Source of the DNA: Dictyobacter formicarum
Lineage (GTDB): Bacteria > Chloroflexota > Ktedonobacteria > Ktedonobacterales > Ktedonobacteraceae
NCBI RefSeq assembly: GCF_016587435.1
Contig: NZ_BNJJ01000001.1
Coordinates: 434,001-498,000, forward strand
Length of the DNA stretch: 64,000 bases
Direction: 5' to 3'
Part shown: in pieces, positions 8,175 to 16,501 of the stretch
Numbering within the stretch: position 1 is the stretch's first letter
How the letters are laid out: each line of letters opens with the position of its first letter
Notes under the pieces: model-generated
Seen by the model: only the letters and a program-made list of their open reading frames with translations
Databases searched by the model: none
Told to the model about the DNA's origin: nothing
Program-made: the position numbers and the translations under genes

Positions 8175-9194
8175 ATGACAACAGAGCGAGCAGCGTGGCG
8201 TCGATATCTCGACGATCTCTTCCGCCGTCTGTCGCCGGCGGAAAAACAGCGCCTGTATGCAGAGGTTGGCGTGTCCCGTACCACGGTCCAGCGCTGGAGA
8301 AATGGCGAGAATACGGCTGATCCATCCCATGTGCATCGGCTTCTCACTGCCCTTCCAGAACAGGAACGCCATCAACTGCGTCTCCTTATGCAGGAAGACC
8401 CAACGCTACAAGTACCAGAAGCGCCACTTTCTGTTGAACAGGCATCGGATCATATTCCCCTGCATATATATGAGGAAGTTCTTCATCTGGCTCGCCATGC
8501 CCCCAATCAATTCTGGCTGTTGGGGGGAACTATTGTGTTTCATGCACTCACGCAATTAGGAGCCGCAGAGCAGGAAGGACTTGAGATAGTTATTGCTGGT
8601 TGTATGCCACCAGGGGATAATGGAAAAATCAGATCACTCAGAGCCTTGGGAGTAAGAGGCACTGCACCCCGGCGAACGGATTTCCACACCAAAGAAATGC
8701 TTTTGGGGGTGGAATCCCTGGCAGGATATGCAGCAATGCGACAACAGAGTATCCTCGTTCCAGATACAAGAGATCCGGGGACGGCGCTCCCCTTGTATAG
8801 CCAGGAACATGAACGCAGTTGCGCGGCAGTACCATTGATGTGGGGAGGCAAGCTCGCCGGTGCCCTGCTTGTGACGAGCAATCTACTTGATTTTTTTACA
8901 GAGGAAAAGCTGAGGCTGCTGGAGAGATATGCAGACTTGGTGTGCCTCGCCTTCTCTCAGCAGGATTTCGTCGATAGTTCATACCTGGACCTCGCCACGC
9001 TCCCAGGTTGGCACATACAACAGACCTACTTCAACACATTTCGCCAACGGGTAAGCGAGGAATATAAACGGTCAGTCCAACATGGATCGCACCAAGAATT
9101 AGCGAATGTAGAAGTCAAAGTTCGTCAAAAAATCGAAGAGGAATTGCTGCAACTCACACCTCTGGCCCAGCGCCTTGAAACAGTAGAAGGATGA
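8175..9194 (+). CDS. Helix-turn-helix/GAF-domain regulator
   Basis: ATG 8175 has GAGGA close upstream; ATG 8157 in the same frame has none. The 339-residue product starts with an XRE-like helix-turn-helix (residues about 15-55: RLYAEVGVSRTTVQRWRNGE), a linker, then a GAF-type sensory domain (about 90-270) with ESLAGYAAMRQQSILVPDTR and CAAVPLMWGGKLAGALLVTS, typical GAF strands. The C-terminus is a helical tail. It is probably a cytoplasmic one-component regulator. The phased GATGCA repeats upstream may be its own sites. Confidence 0.75.
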   Translation: MTTERAAWRRYLDDLFRRLSPAEKQRLYAEVGVSRTTVQRWRNGENTADPSHVHRLLTALPEQERHQLRLLMQEDPTLQVPEAPLSVEQASDHIPLHIYEEVLHLARHAPNQFWLLGGTIVFHALTQLGAAEQEGLEIVIAGCMPPGDNGKIRSLRALGVRGTAPRRTDFHTKEMLLGVESLAGYAAMRQQSILVPDTRDPGTALPLYSQEHERSCAAVPLMWGGKLAGALLVTSNLLDFFTEEKLRLLERYADLVCLAFSQQDFVDSSYLDLATLPGWHIQQTYFNTFRQRVSEEYKRSVQHGSHQELANVEVKVRQKIEEELLQLTPLAQRLETVEG

Positions 9195-9200
9195 GAAGGG

Positions 9201-9233
9201 CATCCTCGATGTCTCCTGTGGTCCGGGAGGATG
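9201..9233 (+). terminator. Weak stem-loop after the GAF regulator gene
   Basis: CATCCTC (9201-9207) pairs with GAGGATG (9227-9233) seven nucleotides past the stop codon. There is no clear T-run, so termination is only a suggestion. The rest of the gap up to 9395 has nothing I can name. Confidence 0.3.
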
Positions 9234-9395
9234 GATGTTAGAATGGATGCGTTACGCACCTCTTTTCGAACCAGGACAAAGGTCGAATGCCCTGGCTATC
9301 AACTCTTTCATACATGAGCACAAAAGAGCTGGCCCCATCACCACGAAATTCACTATTATCTGTTATCCATCATACAGATTGTAAAGGAGCTTTAC

Positions 9396-10229
9396 GTGCA
9401 GTTGCAGATATCCGCTACGACACCAATCGACTTGCAGATACACACCACATATAGTGATGGGCGCTGGTCAGCAAAACACCTTTTTGAGTACCTCGCGCAA
9501 GAACGCTTTGGCCTGGTTGCGGTAACTGATCACGATCGCGTGGATACAGTAGAGAGCATCCAGCGCCTGGGAATTCAAAAACAGGTGCCAGTTCTCGCAG
9601 CCGTAGAGATAAGTGCCCAGTTTCATGGCAAGATGGCCGATGTCCTCTGCTTTGGTTTTGATCCTCATGATCAGGCACTTCGCGCCATCGCAGATAACGT
9701 TCGACACCGCCAGAAAGACAATGCAGAGCAGGTATATACAGAGTTGCAGCGCCGGGGCTACCAATTTCCGCGTCCTCACGATCTGCGTGTGGCAGGCGAT
9801 TGTGGCACATTGTTGATCAAGCAGGGTATGGTCCCAGATTGGCCGAGCGCCCTGGCGTTATTGGCCGAGGCAGGATATCGGGAAATGAACGCAGATATAC
9901 GCCAGACAGTTGAGGCAGCACATCAGAGTGGAGGCATTGCCCTGATCGCTCATCCCGGTCGTGGTTTACGCGAGCCGCAGGAATTTACCAACTACACACC
10001 GGAACTGCTCGACCAGGTACGTGCAGAAGTCCCCCTTGATGGTATCGAAGTCTACTACCCTACCCACACTCCAGAACAAGTGGAAACCTATCTGGCCTAT
10101 GCCATGCAACATGACTTGCTGATCAGCGCAGGCTCAGACTCGCACGGCCCTCCAGGTCGCATGCCGATCAAGTATCGTGCCGAACTCTGTCGACGCCTCC
10201 TTGAGCGTGTAGGCATTCAGGTGCAATAA
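9396..10229 (+). CDS. PHP-domain phosphoesterase (TrpH/YciV-like)
   Basis: GTG 9396 follows AAGGAG at 7 nt. The 277-residue protein has the PHP signatures in order: DLQIHTTYSDG (residue 12 on), VTDHDRVDT (about 47), AAVEIS, an insertion domain, LIAHPGRG (about 188) and SAGSDSHGPPG near the end. These are the metal ligands of the polymerase-and-histidinol-phosphatase superfamily. The first ligand is usually His (DLHxHT) and here is Gln14. In E. coli the related YciV/RNase AM degrades 3',5'-bisphosphonucleotides and short RNA. A similar role here is inference. The gene is monocistronic and ends before a long palindrome. Confidence 0.85.
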   Translation: MQLQISATTPIDLQIHTTYSDGRWSAKHLFEYLAQERFGLVAVTDHDRVDTVESIQRLGIQKQVPVLAAVEISAQFHGKMADVLCFGFDPHDQALRAIADNVRHRQKDNAEQVYTELQRRGYQFPRPHDLRVAGDCGTLLIKQGMVPDWPSALALLAEAGYREMNADIRQTVEAAHQSGGIALIAHPGRGLREPQEFTNYTPELLDQVRAEVPLDGIEVYYPTHTPEQVETYLAYAMQHDLLISAGSDSHGPPGRMPIKYRAELCRRLLERVGIQVQ

Positions 10230-10292
10230 GGTAGTGCATATGCCATGAAGCGTTGGGCTGCCCAGAAAAACTGGAAACATCAGCGGCTATCC

Positions 10293-10366
10293 GCGTCTCA
10301 ACAGATATGAAAAGCTGGTCAGGGGATGAAATCTTCCTGACCAGCTTTTCATATCTGTTGAGACGC
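10293..10366. terminator. Perfect 31-bp inverted repeat between convergent genes
   Basis: Arms 10293-10323 and 10336-10366 are exact reverse complements over 31 bases around a 12-nt loop. The position, between the ends of the PHP and methyltransferase genes and only 3 nt from the latter's stop, fits a bidirectional terminator. The arm length is well above that of ordinary terminators, and there is no T-run. Confidence 0.75.
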
Positions 10367-10368
10367 AG

Positions 10369-10944
10369 TCACAGCTTGCGCGCTATACTATGGTAAACAT
10401 GCCAATGCTTTGATGCCCCATCTGCTGTTGTCCCACCTTCTTCCTCTTCCTCGAACTCAAGCAGTTCTAACCCTTCAAGATATACGAGAGCCTGTTGACG
10501 TGTCAAAAATGTCATGTGGGTATCGGGAATATTCCATGTATCATTTATCCCAAAGAACTGCCCAACAAAAATCGATCCAGGTTTAAGGGCAGCTTTCAGG
10601 CGGTCAAAAACAAGAGGAAAGTGCTCGCGATCAATAAAAGGAAGAGAAAAATGGGCATTGATCAAATCATAGCGGCCAAATTGGAACATCTCAAATGAGC
10701 ATTGCACCCGATGGAGCCGATCCGTTGGCAGGTCAGAAAGGAGCTCCAGGGATGCTGCTTCTTGATCAACAGCGGTAACGCAGAATCTGTGCTCGATCAG
10801 ATAACGGGTATCACGGCCTGCACCACATCCCAGGTCTAATACCTCACCACGAGACTTCTGCAGTTCTACCGCCCGAACAAGACGAGGCCAGGGTAGGCGA
10901 TTCTTGGTAATCGCATAGAAATCAGTCCAGTCAAACGCTTGCAT
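10369..10944 (-). CDS. Class I SAM-dependent methyltransferase (TehB-like)
   Basis: ATG 10944 has AGAGGA upstream; ATG 10962 does not. The 191-residue product carries motif I VLDLGCGAGRDTRYL (residues about 35-49), an acidic ribose-binding residue after strand 2 (VTAVDQ), a motif after strand 4 (DLINAHFSLPFI) and a GSIFVGQFF strand 5, all in the order of the class I fold. Size and the LPWPRLVRA lead-in are closest to the tellurite-resistance TehB group and its small-molecule methyltransferase relatives. Substrate unknown. The C-terminus has a poly-glutamate loop (EFEEEEEGG). Confidence 0.75.
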   Translation of the reverse strand: MQAFDWTDFYAITKNRLPWPRLVRAVELQKSRGEVLDLGCGAGRDTRYLIEHRFCVTAVDQEAASLELLSDLPTDRLHRVQCSFEMFQFGRYDLINAHFSLPFIDREHFPLVFDRLKAALKPGSIFVGQFFGINDTWNIPDTHMTFLTRQQALVYLEGLELLEFEEEEEGGTTADGASKHWHVYHSIARKL

Positions 10945-11183
10945 AGCTTCATTCCTCTCCATCGAGATTTAGGTAGTCTCAATACACAAACCAGAACAGG
11001 AAGGCGGCGGTATACTCTATCCTCCTTGCTTACCTCCTGCTCATCATCATAGCTCCTCCTCACCTGCCTCCGTCTGACCGCCACAGCTTCTCCAGTTCCA
11101 ACGGGATCTGCAAACTACGCTGGGAAGAGCAAGTAACTCAGTCATACAAAATCTGCCAGTCTCATATGGAAAGGAAAGCCACT

Positions 11184-11771
11184 ATGATCGTATTGAAACA
11201 CCATCACGCCCGACGAACACTGATCATCCTTGGAAGTAGTCTTGTAACTACACTCATTCTCATCGCAGGAACTATAGCAATCCACAACCAGGAATTAGCG
11301 CCGCTCCTAAACACCGTTCATGCAGCAGTAACCTCGGTTGCTACAACCTGTGCAACAACCAGGGGCACACAACAGGCTCTGTGCGAACACAAGGATCCGA
11401 TTGCCCAGGGGTGCGTCATCGATGCAGAAAGCCTCGATCTGCAAACCGTATTCCAGGATACGCAACAAACCAAACCGCTGGGTGACGTTGAACTGCGTTA
11501 CTCGCCAAGCTGTAAGACGTATTGGGTTCGCACCACGGCCTTTGTCACCAGAATGGGGGTATTGAAAGCTATCCATGCCGTGATACTCTTCCACAATCAT
11601 ACAACAGAAGACATCACTGGCACACCCAAGTTTGCTGGTACGCCTTTTGCCTATGCCGCCTGGACGGATATGACCACAATGCCGTCCTCTCCCCATGCCG
11701 GGTCAGGCAGTTTTGATCTCATTGGGCAATCACGATCACTCACCGCTTTTGTACAAGCTCACAACAAATAA
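11184..11771 (+). CDS. DUF2690-type secreted or membrane-anchored protein, first of three
   Basis: ATG 11184 is placed behind AAGGAAAG; an ATG at 11166 is in frame but without a site. An N-terminal signal anchor (ILGSSLVTTLILIAGTIAI) precedes an outer domain with CATTRGTQQALCEHKDPIAQGC, DVELRYSPSCKTYWVR and a C-terminal beta-rich part. The paired Cys and LRYSPxCxxxW pattern is that of DUF2690, seen in Actinobacteria and Ktedonobacteria fused to regulators or free-standing. The function of the domain is not known. Two paralogues follow directly, probably in one transcript. Confidence 0.7.
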   Translation: MIVLKHHHARRTLIILGSSLVTTLILIAGTIAIHNQELAPLLNTVHAAVTSVATTCATTRGTQQALCEHKDPIAQGCVIDAESLDLQTVFQDTQQTKPLGDVELRYSPSCKTYWVRTTAFVTRMGVLKAIHAVILFHNHTTEDITGTPKFAGTPFAYAAWTDMTTMPSSPHAGSGSFDLIGQSRSLTAFVQAHNK

Positions 11772-11810
11772 TCTACGAGTTCACATGCTTCTGGAAAGGG
11801 AAACGTACCT

Positions 11811-12368
11811 ATGATTATCACACCACGAAGAAAACACACACAGCCAGTTCGTATCATTATCCTGGCTGCAATTACCTGCCTCACCACCCTGCTTGTATTC
11901 TTTGGGAGCCAGCTGTTGCATGTCTCCGACTTTTCATTCTTCTCCCGCGCTCATGCAGCGATCACGTGCGCATCAACCCATGGAACGCAACAGGCAGTAT
12001 GTGAACAGCAAAATCCTATCGTGCAAGGGTGTACGCAAGATAGCCACATGATTGAACTCCAATCCGTCTTCACAGCTCAGAATGAGTTGATTGGCGTGGT
12101 CAATTTATTGCACTCGGCGATCTGCAAGACCTATTGGATCAATACGCTCGCCTATGCCAATGCGCAGCAGCGGGTAGCAGCGATAGATGCTGTCATTTCT
12201 TTTCACAACGGCAGAGTAGAAGACGTGAAACACATGGTCCTCCCAGATGGGAGGCAAACCATTGCCCTCACAGATATGGTCTTTGCCCTCCCGAACATTC
12301 GCCCAACGAATTGGGCAGGCACATTTTTTCTCAAAGGCCAGACGCAACCCATAACAATCCCTGTCTAA
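11811..12368 (+). CDS. DUF2690-type secreted or membrane-anchored protein, second of three
   Basis: 185 residues, 39 nt after the preceding paralogue. A signal anchor (IIILAAITCLTTLLVFFG) leads to the domain with CASTHGTQQAVCEQQNPIVQ, GC, then NLLHSAICKTYWIN. The family LRYS motif has become LLHSA, so this copy has diverged at the signature. The C-terminus repeats the layout of copy one (ALTDMVFALPN, then GTFFLKGQTQPI). Probably acts outside the membrane. Confidence 0.7.
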   Translation: MIITPRRKHTQPVRIIILAAITCLTTLLVFFGSQLLHVSDFSFFSRAHAAITCASTHGTQQAVCEQQNPIVQGCTQDSHMIELQSVFTAQNELIGVVNLLHSAICKTYWINTLAYANAQQRVAAIDAVISFHNGRVEDVKHMVLPDGRQTIALTDMVFALPNIRPTNWAGTFFLKGQTQPITIPV

Positions 12369-12479
12369 CCAACCATCTGTTCAAGCCGTGCAACCACGAC
12401 ACCGCGAGAGACACGACCTGGTAGGTTCAGAGAGATTCAAAACAAACGAAGCGACATGGATCATCGAAAGGACACCGCA

Positions 12480-13058
12480 ATGGTCACTCTAGTAAAAAAA
12501 CATCTGCAAGTACTTCCAATACGCATGCTTATCAGGCTGCTACCCATTATGGCAGTACTCATATTGATAGGAAGCATCTTTGGCACACAGTTCGTCCCTT
12601 CTGCTTATGCTGCAGGAGCGGCAGAAAAGATCAACACACATAGTCAGTTTCAGGGACTCTGTGCACCCGAACCCACAGAACCACACTGTACCAATCAAGA
12701 TCCAATGCTCCAGGGATGCTACAAAGATGCACAAACGCTCTCATTTCACGAGGTCCCTAGTGATCAAAGCCAGATTCTCGCAACTGTCCAAAGGAGGTAT
12801 TCACCAACCTGCCATAGCGAATGGGGAAGAATTATCACCTCACCAGATATCCATCAACCTGTCAGTATCACCATCGGAACACATGCCAGCCAGGTATCTC
12901 CTGGTCCCATAGCGTTCACGGCTATGGTTTTTGTTTCCAATCTGAGTCACGTCTCTGAAATTCAAGGAACGGTCAGTCTCAACGGGATCACTCCCGGTCG
13001 AGCAGATGGTGCCGGGCTCACCGTGACCCTCCCAGCCTTACCCTCACAACAAAAATAG
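12480..13058 (+). CDS. DUF2690-type secreted or membrane-anchored protein, third of three
   Basis: ATG 12480 follows AAAGGA at 7 nt, matching the spacing of the sister genes; ATG 12456 is in frame but unsupported. The product (192 aa) has a signal anchor (LIRLLPIMAVLILIGSIFG), an AYA-like cleavage region, then LCAPEPTEPHCTNQDPMLQG, C and VQRRYSPTCHSEWGR, the clearest copy of the DUF2690 signature with its tryptophan. A terminator follows, closing a three-gene unit. Confidence 0.7.
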   Translation: MVTLVKKHLQVLPIRMLIRLLPIMAVLILIGSIFGTQFVPSAYAAGAAEKINTHSQFQGLCAPEPTEPHCTNQDPMLQGCYKDAQTLSFHEVPSDQSQILATVQRRYSPTCHSEWGRIITSPDIHQPVSITIGTHASQVSPGPIAFTAMVFVSNLSHVSEIQGTVSLNGITPGRADGAGLTVTLPALPSQQK

Positions 13059-13076
13059 CCACACCAATCGCATACT

Positions 13077-13114
13077 GGTGCTTCTTTTTTGACATATTGT
13101 AGAAAAGAAGCACC
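13077..13114 (+). terminator. Rho-independent-like terminator after the DUF2690 genes
   Basis: GGTGCTTCTTTT (13077-13088) pairs exactly with AAAAGAAGCACC (13103-13114). Runs of T and A within the arms make it able to work from either side. It lies 19 nt after the last DUF2690 stop and before the oppositely oriented SDR gene. Confidence 0.7.
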
Positions 13115-13230
13115 TCTTATCTCCACAGAGCAGATTCTAAACAGGACCACTCCACATCGGTAAGGAAGCCTTCACCCAACCACGATACCAGATCGTGTCG
13201 CCACATTAGTTCAACTAACCTGCCTGGACA

Positions 13231-14142
13231 TTACCTCTCGTTCGTGAAGTAGTGATTCTGGTCGAGATCCTCTAGAAGTCCCGGTTGCACGGGATGCCAC
13301 CCCAGGTGCTGTTGGGTGAGTGTGCTTGATGCCGGGAGGTCCATTGAAAAGAAGTGCCAGACGTATGAGAGCCAGCCGAAGTGTTCGCTGGCGTCACTGA
13401 CAGGTAGAGAGGCGACCGGAACGTTGAGGTGGCGACCGATGACACCTGCGATGTCGCGCACCGACACCCCTTCCTCAGCGACCCCGTGAAGTCGTGAGCC
13501 TGCTGGCGCGGTTTCCAGCGCCAGGCGGAACAGACGTGCAGCATCGAATCGGTGTACGGCAGACCAACGATTCAATCCTTCACCTGGGTAAGCCGACACG
13601 CACTTCTCGCGAGCAATGGCGATGAGAGCAGGAATAAAGCCGTGGTCTCCCTCGCCATGGACCGATGGTGGAAGTCGCACAACCGACACGCGCACCCCGC
13701 GCGAAGCCAGCGCCAACGCCGCTTCTTCCGAGGCAACCCGAGGCGCCGCAGCTGAATTGGGAGATGGTGCGTCCTCCTCCGTCCCAAGGCAACCTGGCAG
13801 CAGAAGACCGATGCCGGAGGTCACAACCAACGGACGACCCGACCCAGCAAGCACCGCGCCGAACGTCTCAATGGCCCGCAGATCCACTTCAGCGGACCGC
13901 ACCATATCAGAAGATGTGGTAAAGTAGGCCGTATGAATCACGCCATCGGAGGTTGCTGCGCCACTACGCAGGCTCTCAAGATCATCGAGCGCGCCGCGAT
14001 GCACCTCCGCGCCGGCAGTGATAAGGGACGCAGCGGCTGCATCGGAGCGAGCCAGGCCTATGACCTGGTGCCCGGCAGCTAAAAGCTCACGGACGATAGC
14101 TGAGCCAATAAAACCGGTCGCGCCGGTGACGAAAATTCTCAT
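13231..14142 (-). CDS. NAD(P)-dependent SDR / epimerase-family oxidoreductase
   Basis: ATG 14142 with GGAGG 8 nt upstream gives 303 residues. The N-terminus MRIFVTGATGFIGS is the Rossmann dinucleotide loop of extended or atypical short-chain dehydrogenases. GVIHTAY, VVTSGIGL and VVRLPPSVHG follow at the right spacing. The canonical Tyr-x3-Lys pair is not obvious (PRVASEEAALA stands there), as in many atypical members, so the reaction is open. GC is clearly above the neighbours (locally near 70%), consistent with transfer from a high-GC donor. Divergent from an MmyB-type regulator that probably controls it. Confidence 0.8.
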   Translation of the reverse strand: MRIFVTGATGFIGSAIVRELLAAGHQVIGLARSDAAAASLITAGAEVHRGALDDLESLRSGAATSDGVIHTAYFTTSSDMVRSAEVDLRAIETFGAVLAGSGRPLVVTSGIGLLLPGCLGTEEDAPSPNSAAAPRVASEEAALALASRGVRVSVVRLPPSVHGEGDHGFIPALIAIAREKCVSAYPGEGLNRWSAVHRFDAARLFRLALETAPAGSRLHGVAEEGVSVRDIAGVIGRHLNVPVASLPVSDASEHFGWLSYVWHFFSMDLPASSTLTQQHLGWHPVQPGLLEDLDQNHYFTNER

Positions 14143-14290
14143 GGAAAATTCCTCCATTAGGTAGAGTTAGAATTGGGATGCGCGGTGGTGTGACCACACT
14201 GTACGTGCTCCGGCCTCGTGGGACGGGGTCTCTCTGCTGACTGGTTATGGAGACGCTTGATGGGTCCACTCACCTCATTCGTCACCAGTG

Positions 14291-14296
14291 TATAAT
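14291..14296 (+). promoter_or_regulatory. Candidate -10 box (TATAAT) for the MmyB-type regulator gene
   Basis: A consensus TATAAT preceded directly by TG lies 86 nt upstream of the regulator start, in the divergent region shared with the SDR gene. No good -35 is seen at 16-18 nt upstream, so an extended -10 or regulator-assisted promoter is possible. Confidence 0.4.
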
Positions 14297-14381
14297 GAGG
14301 GGCAGGTTTTAACGAGATAAGCATTTATTATGGAACCAGCACTTCCAGTTTTCGGTCACATCACTAAGCGGAGCATATCGC

Positions 14382-15233
14382 ATGCCAATGAATCAATTGG
14401 AGTTGGATCGTCATCACGAATTAGCCGCGTTTTTGCGGAGCCGCCGCGCTCGCCTATCGCCAGAACAGGTGGGATTACCCAGAGGGCAGCGTCGGCGCAC
14501 ACCGGGCTTACGACGGGCAGAAGTAGCTCTGCTCGCTGGAGTAACCCCAGAGTGGTATACCTGGCTGGAGCAGGGGCGGGATATTCACGTCTCGGTGCAA
14601 TTCTTGGAAAGTCTAGCCAGAGCATTGCAACTGGATGCGAACGAACGCGCCCATTTATTTTTGCTCGCACATAGACAGCCCCCTCCAGTCGAGACGTTTT
14701 TCCCAACGACAATCAGCCCTACTTTACACCAGTTTCTTACGCACCTTGGGACCATCCCGGCATGCGTTTTTGATCCTCGTTTGAATGTCATAGCATGGAA
14801 CGCCGCCTCTCGCGTCGTTTTTGGTTACAGTGCCACCATGCTTGAGCGAGAGCGAAACTTGATCTGGAGATTATTCACGCACCCTTTGATCAATCAAGGA
14901 AGCAAGGAGTGGGAGGAACTGGCACGGGTGTATCTGGCACAATTTCGCGTCGGATATGGTCGTTTCATCGAAGATCCCTGGTGGACCACACAGATTGCTG
15001 AACTCTCCCAGATCAGTCGAGCATTTCGGGAATTATGGGCCCGCCATGATGTGCTCAATATGTCGGAAGGGCGCAAATCGATGCAGCATCCGCTGGTAGG
15101 AGAACTAATCTTTGATTTTCTCTGGCTTCAGACGGTCGATTCCAGCGATCTGCGACTGCTGATTCACACGCCACAGAACAACTCTGGGACCACCGAGAAA
15201 ATCGAGCGGCTTCTGGCCTGTGAATCGAAGTGA
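14382..15233 (+). CDS. XRE/MmyB-family transcriptional regulator
   Basis: 283 residues; ATG 14382 follows CGGAG at 8 nt. Residues about 10-75 are the helix-turn-helix with the family signature LPRGQRRRTPGLRRAEVALL and GVTPEWYTWLEQGRDIHVS. From about 105 the MmyB ligand-binding domain follows (CVFDPRLNVIAWNAASRVVFG, then LVGELIFDFLWLQ). In actinobacteria such regulators commonly sit divergent to SDR-type oxidoreductase genes and repress them, with fatty-acid-like ligands proposed for the domain. The same arrangement is seen here with the 13231-14142 gene. Confidence 0.9.
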   Translation: MPMNQLELDRHHELAAFLRSRRARLSPEQVGLPRGQRRRTPGLRRAEVALLAGVTPEWYTWLEQGRDIHVSVQFLESLARALQLDANERAHLFLLAHRQPPPVETFFPTTISPTLHQFLTHLGTIPACVFDPRLNVIAWNAASRVVFGYSATMLERERNLIWRLFTHPLINQGSKEWEELARVYLAQFRVGYGRFIEDPWWTTQIAELSQISRAFRELWARHDVLNMSEGRKSMQHPLVGELIFDFLWLQTVDSSDLRLLIHTPQNNSGTTEKIERLLACESK

Positions 15234-15682
15234 GGCGGATCAAATGATCCTTCACAGCGCACTTTGAGTTGAGAAAACATCGTTCTGATTCATTTCATCA
15301 GATTGAGACGTACAGTCCGCGTACAGAGCGTGCTTCTTTCTTTTACCTTTTTGAGCGAGAGCATTCCCACCTCGCTCATGTTTCACCTGCCACAATAGCA
15401 AAGAAATACACTGCCGAATTACCCGTGGCCTACCTACTCCTTCCCCACCCTACCTCTCTGTTGCCCCTCGAATCGTACGTTATCTGCCTCTGTTCTCAGA
15501 GGGAGGATTTTCTATGCTGGTGATGAGAAAAAAACTGAAGCCCCGTTCATGATCGAGATCAGATCACAACACTGAACCATCAACCAATCGCCTTTGTAGA
15601 AACAGAACTCATGATCAGCTTACGCATCTGTATGCATTCACAGACAGAGAGCAGTCTGCTCATTTGAAGGAGGATATCCCCT
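15234..15682. other. Intergenic region, no supported gene
   Basis: About 450 bp. An 84-codon frame (15269-15523) has low-complexity, pyrimidine-rich composition and no ribosome site, and is not accepted. The last 30 nt carry the GAAGGAGG site for the next gene. A promoter for the rpoC-like block probably lies here, but I see no convincing boxes. Confidence 0.5.
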
Positions 15683-16501
15683 ATGACTGTCTCCAACCAA
15701 CCACCAGAAATACAGCAGAAATATCTGGCTCCCCAGGATTTCTCCATTTTAACGCTCGTGATGCAACAACGGGCAATCAGACTTGATCAGATGGTGTGTT
15801 TTCTCACAGCATGCAAAAGAAGATCACATAATCATCCAACGTTCTCCTCAAAAAGTAGCATCCATAACCGTATTGAACACCTCCAACGAGAAGGTCTGCT
15901 CAATCTGGAGCAGATTGAGCAAGGGCAACCAGCCTGGATGTGGCTTACCAAACAGGGCGTACACATACTTGGCACAACTGCACCGTGGAAGTGTCCTGGT
16001 CGCCATACTCTCCCATTCCTCTATGCCACCAATAGGGTTCGTCTTCTGCTTACCGAGCAGCATCCACAGGCAACATGGCGAAGCCAACAACAACTGAAGA
16101 ACACAGAAAAAGGGTCCAATGTCTCTTCACTCCCAACAGCAGAACTGCTCACGGAATCAGAACAACGCATCGCTATTCACGTGATGGTCCGCCTGCTGGG
16201 AACATATGAACACATGCTGATACGTATGTTTGAGCAATTGGGCCGAAACACAGATGATAGAACCCCATACTATACTGCTCTCTGGTATTACGCCTCTGGC
16301 GAGGCAGAACAACAACTGCGAACAGCACGCGCCAGCGTTGCCACACTCACCACACAGGCGATTGCACGAAAAATCAGCATTATCTCCTATCCATTCCAAC
16401 CACAACAGAGTTGGAACAATCATCGTCTCGCTGTTCAAACACACTCCTGGTCACGACATGAACAATCTGGTTCCATGAGGAGGAAGGAAGAAGAACCATG
16501 A
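15683..16501 (+). CDS. Replication-relaxation-like (Replic_Relax) winged-helix protein
   Basis: 272 residues, start behind GAAGGAGG. Residues about 15-85 form a winged-helix (DFSILTLVMQQRAIRLDQM, SSIHNRIEHLQREGLLNLEQ), followed by MWLTKQGVHILG and the HTLPFLYATNRVRLLL stretch. Together these match the layout of the Replic_Relax family, found mostly on plasmids and integrative elements of Gram-positive-type bacteria. The C-terminal third is helical and unassigned. The stop overlaps the start of the RpoC-like gene by ATGA, so the two are translationally coupled, an unusual partnership. Role (relaxosome accessory or element-specific regulator) is inference. Confidence 0.6.
   Translation: MTVSNQPPEIQQKYLAPQDFSILTLVMQQRAIRLDQMVCFLTACKRRSHNHPTFSSKSSIHNRIEHLQREGLLNLEQIEQGQPAWMWLTKQGVHILGTTAPWKCPGRHTLPFLYATNRVRLLLTEQHPQATWRSQQQLKNTEKGSNVSSLPTAELLTESEQRIAIHVMVRLLGTYEHMLIRMFEQLGRNTDDRTPYYTALWYYASGEAEQQLRTARASVATLTTQAIARKISIISYPFQPQQSWNNHRLAVQTHSWSRHEQSGSMRRKEEEP

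Noticed and set aside
15269..15523. An 84-codon frame before the rpoC block
   Set aside because: Pyrimidine-rich low complexity, no start signal.
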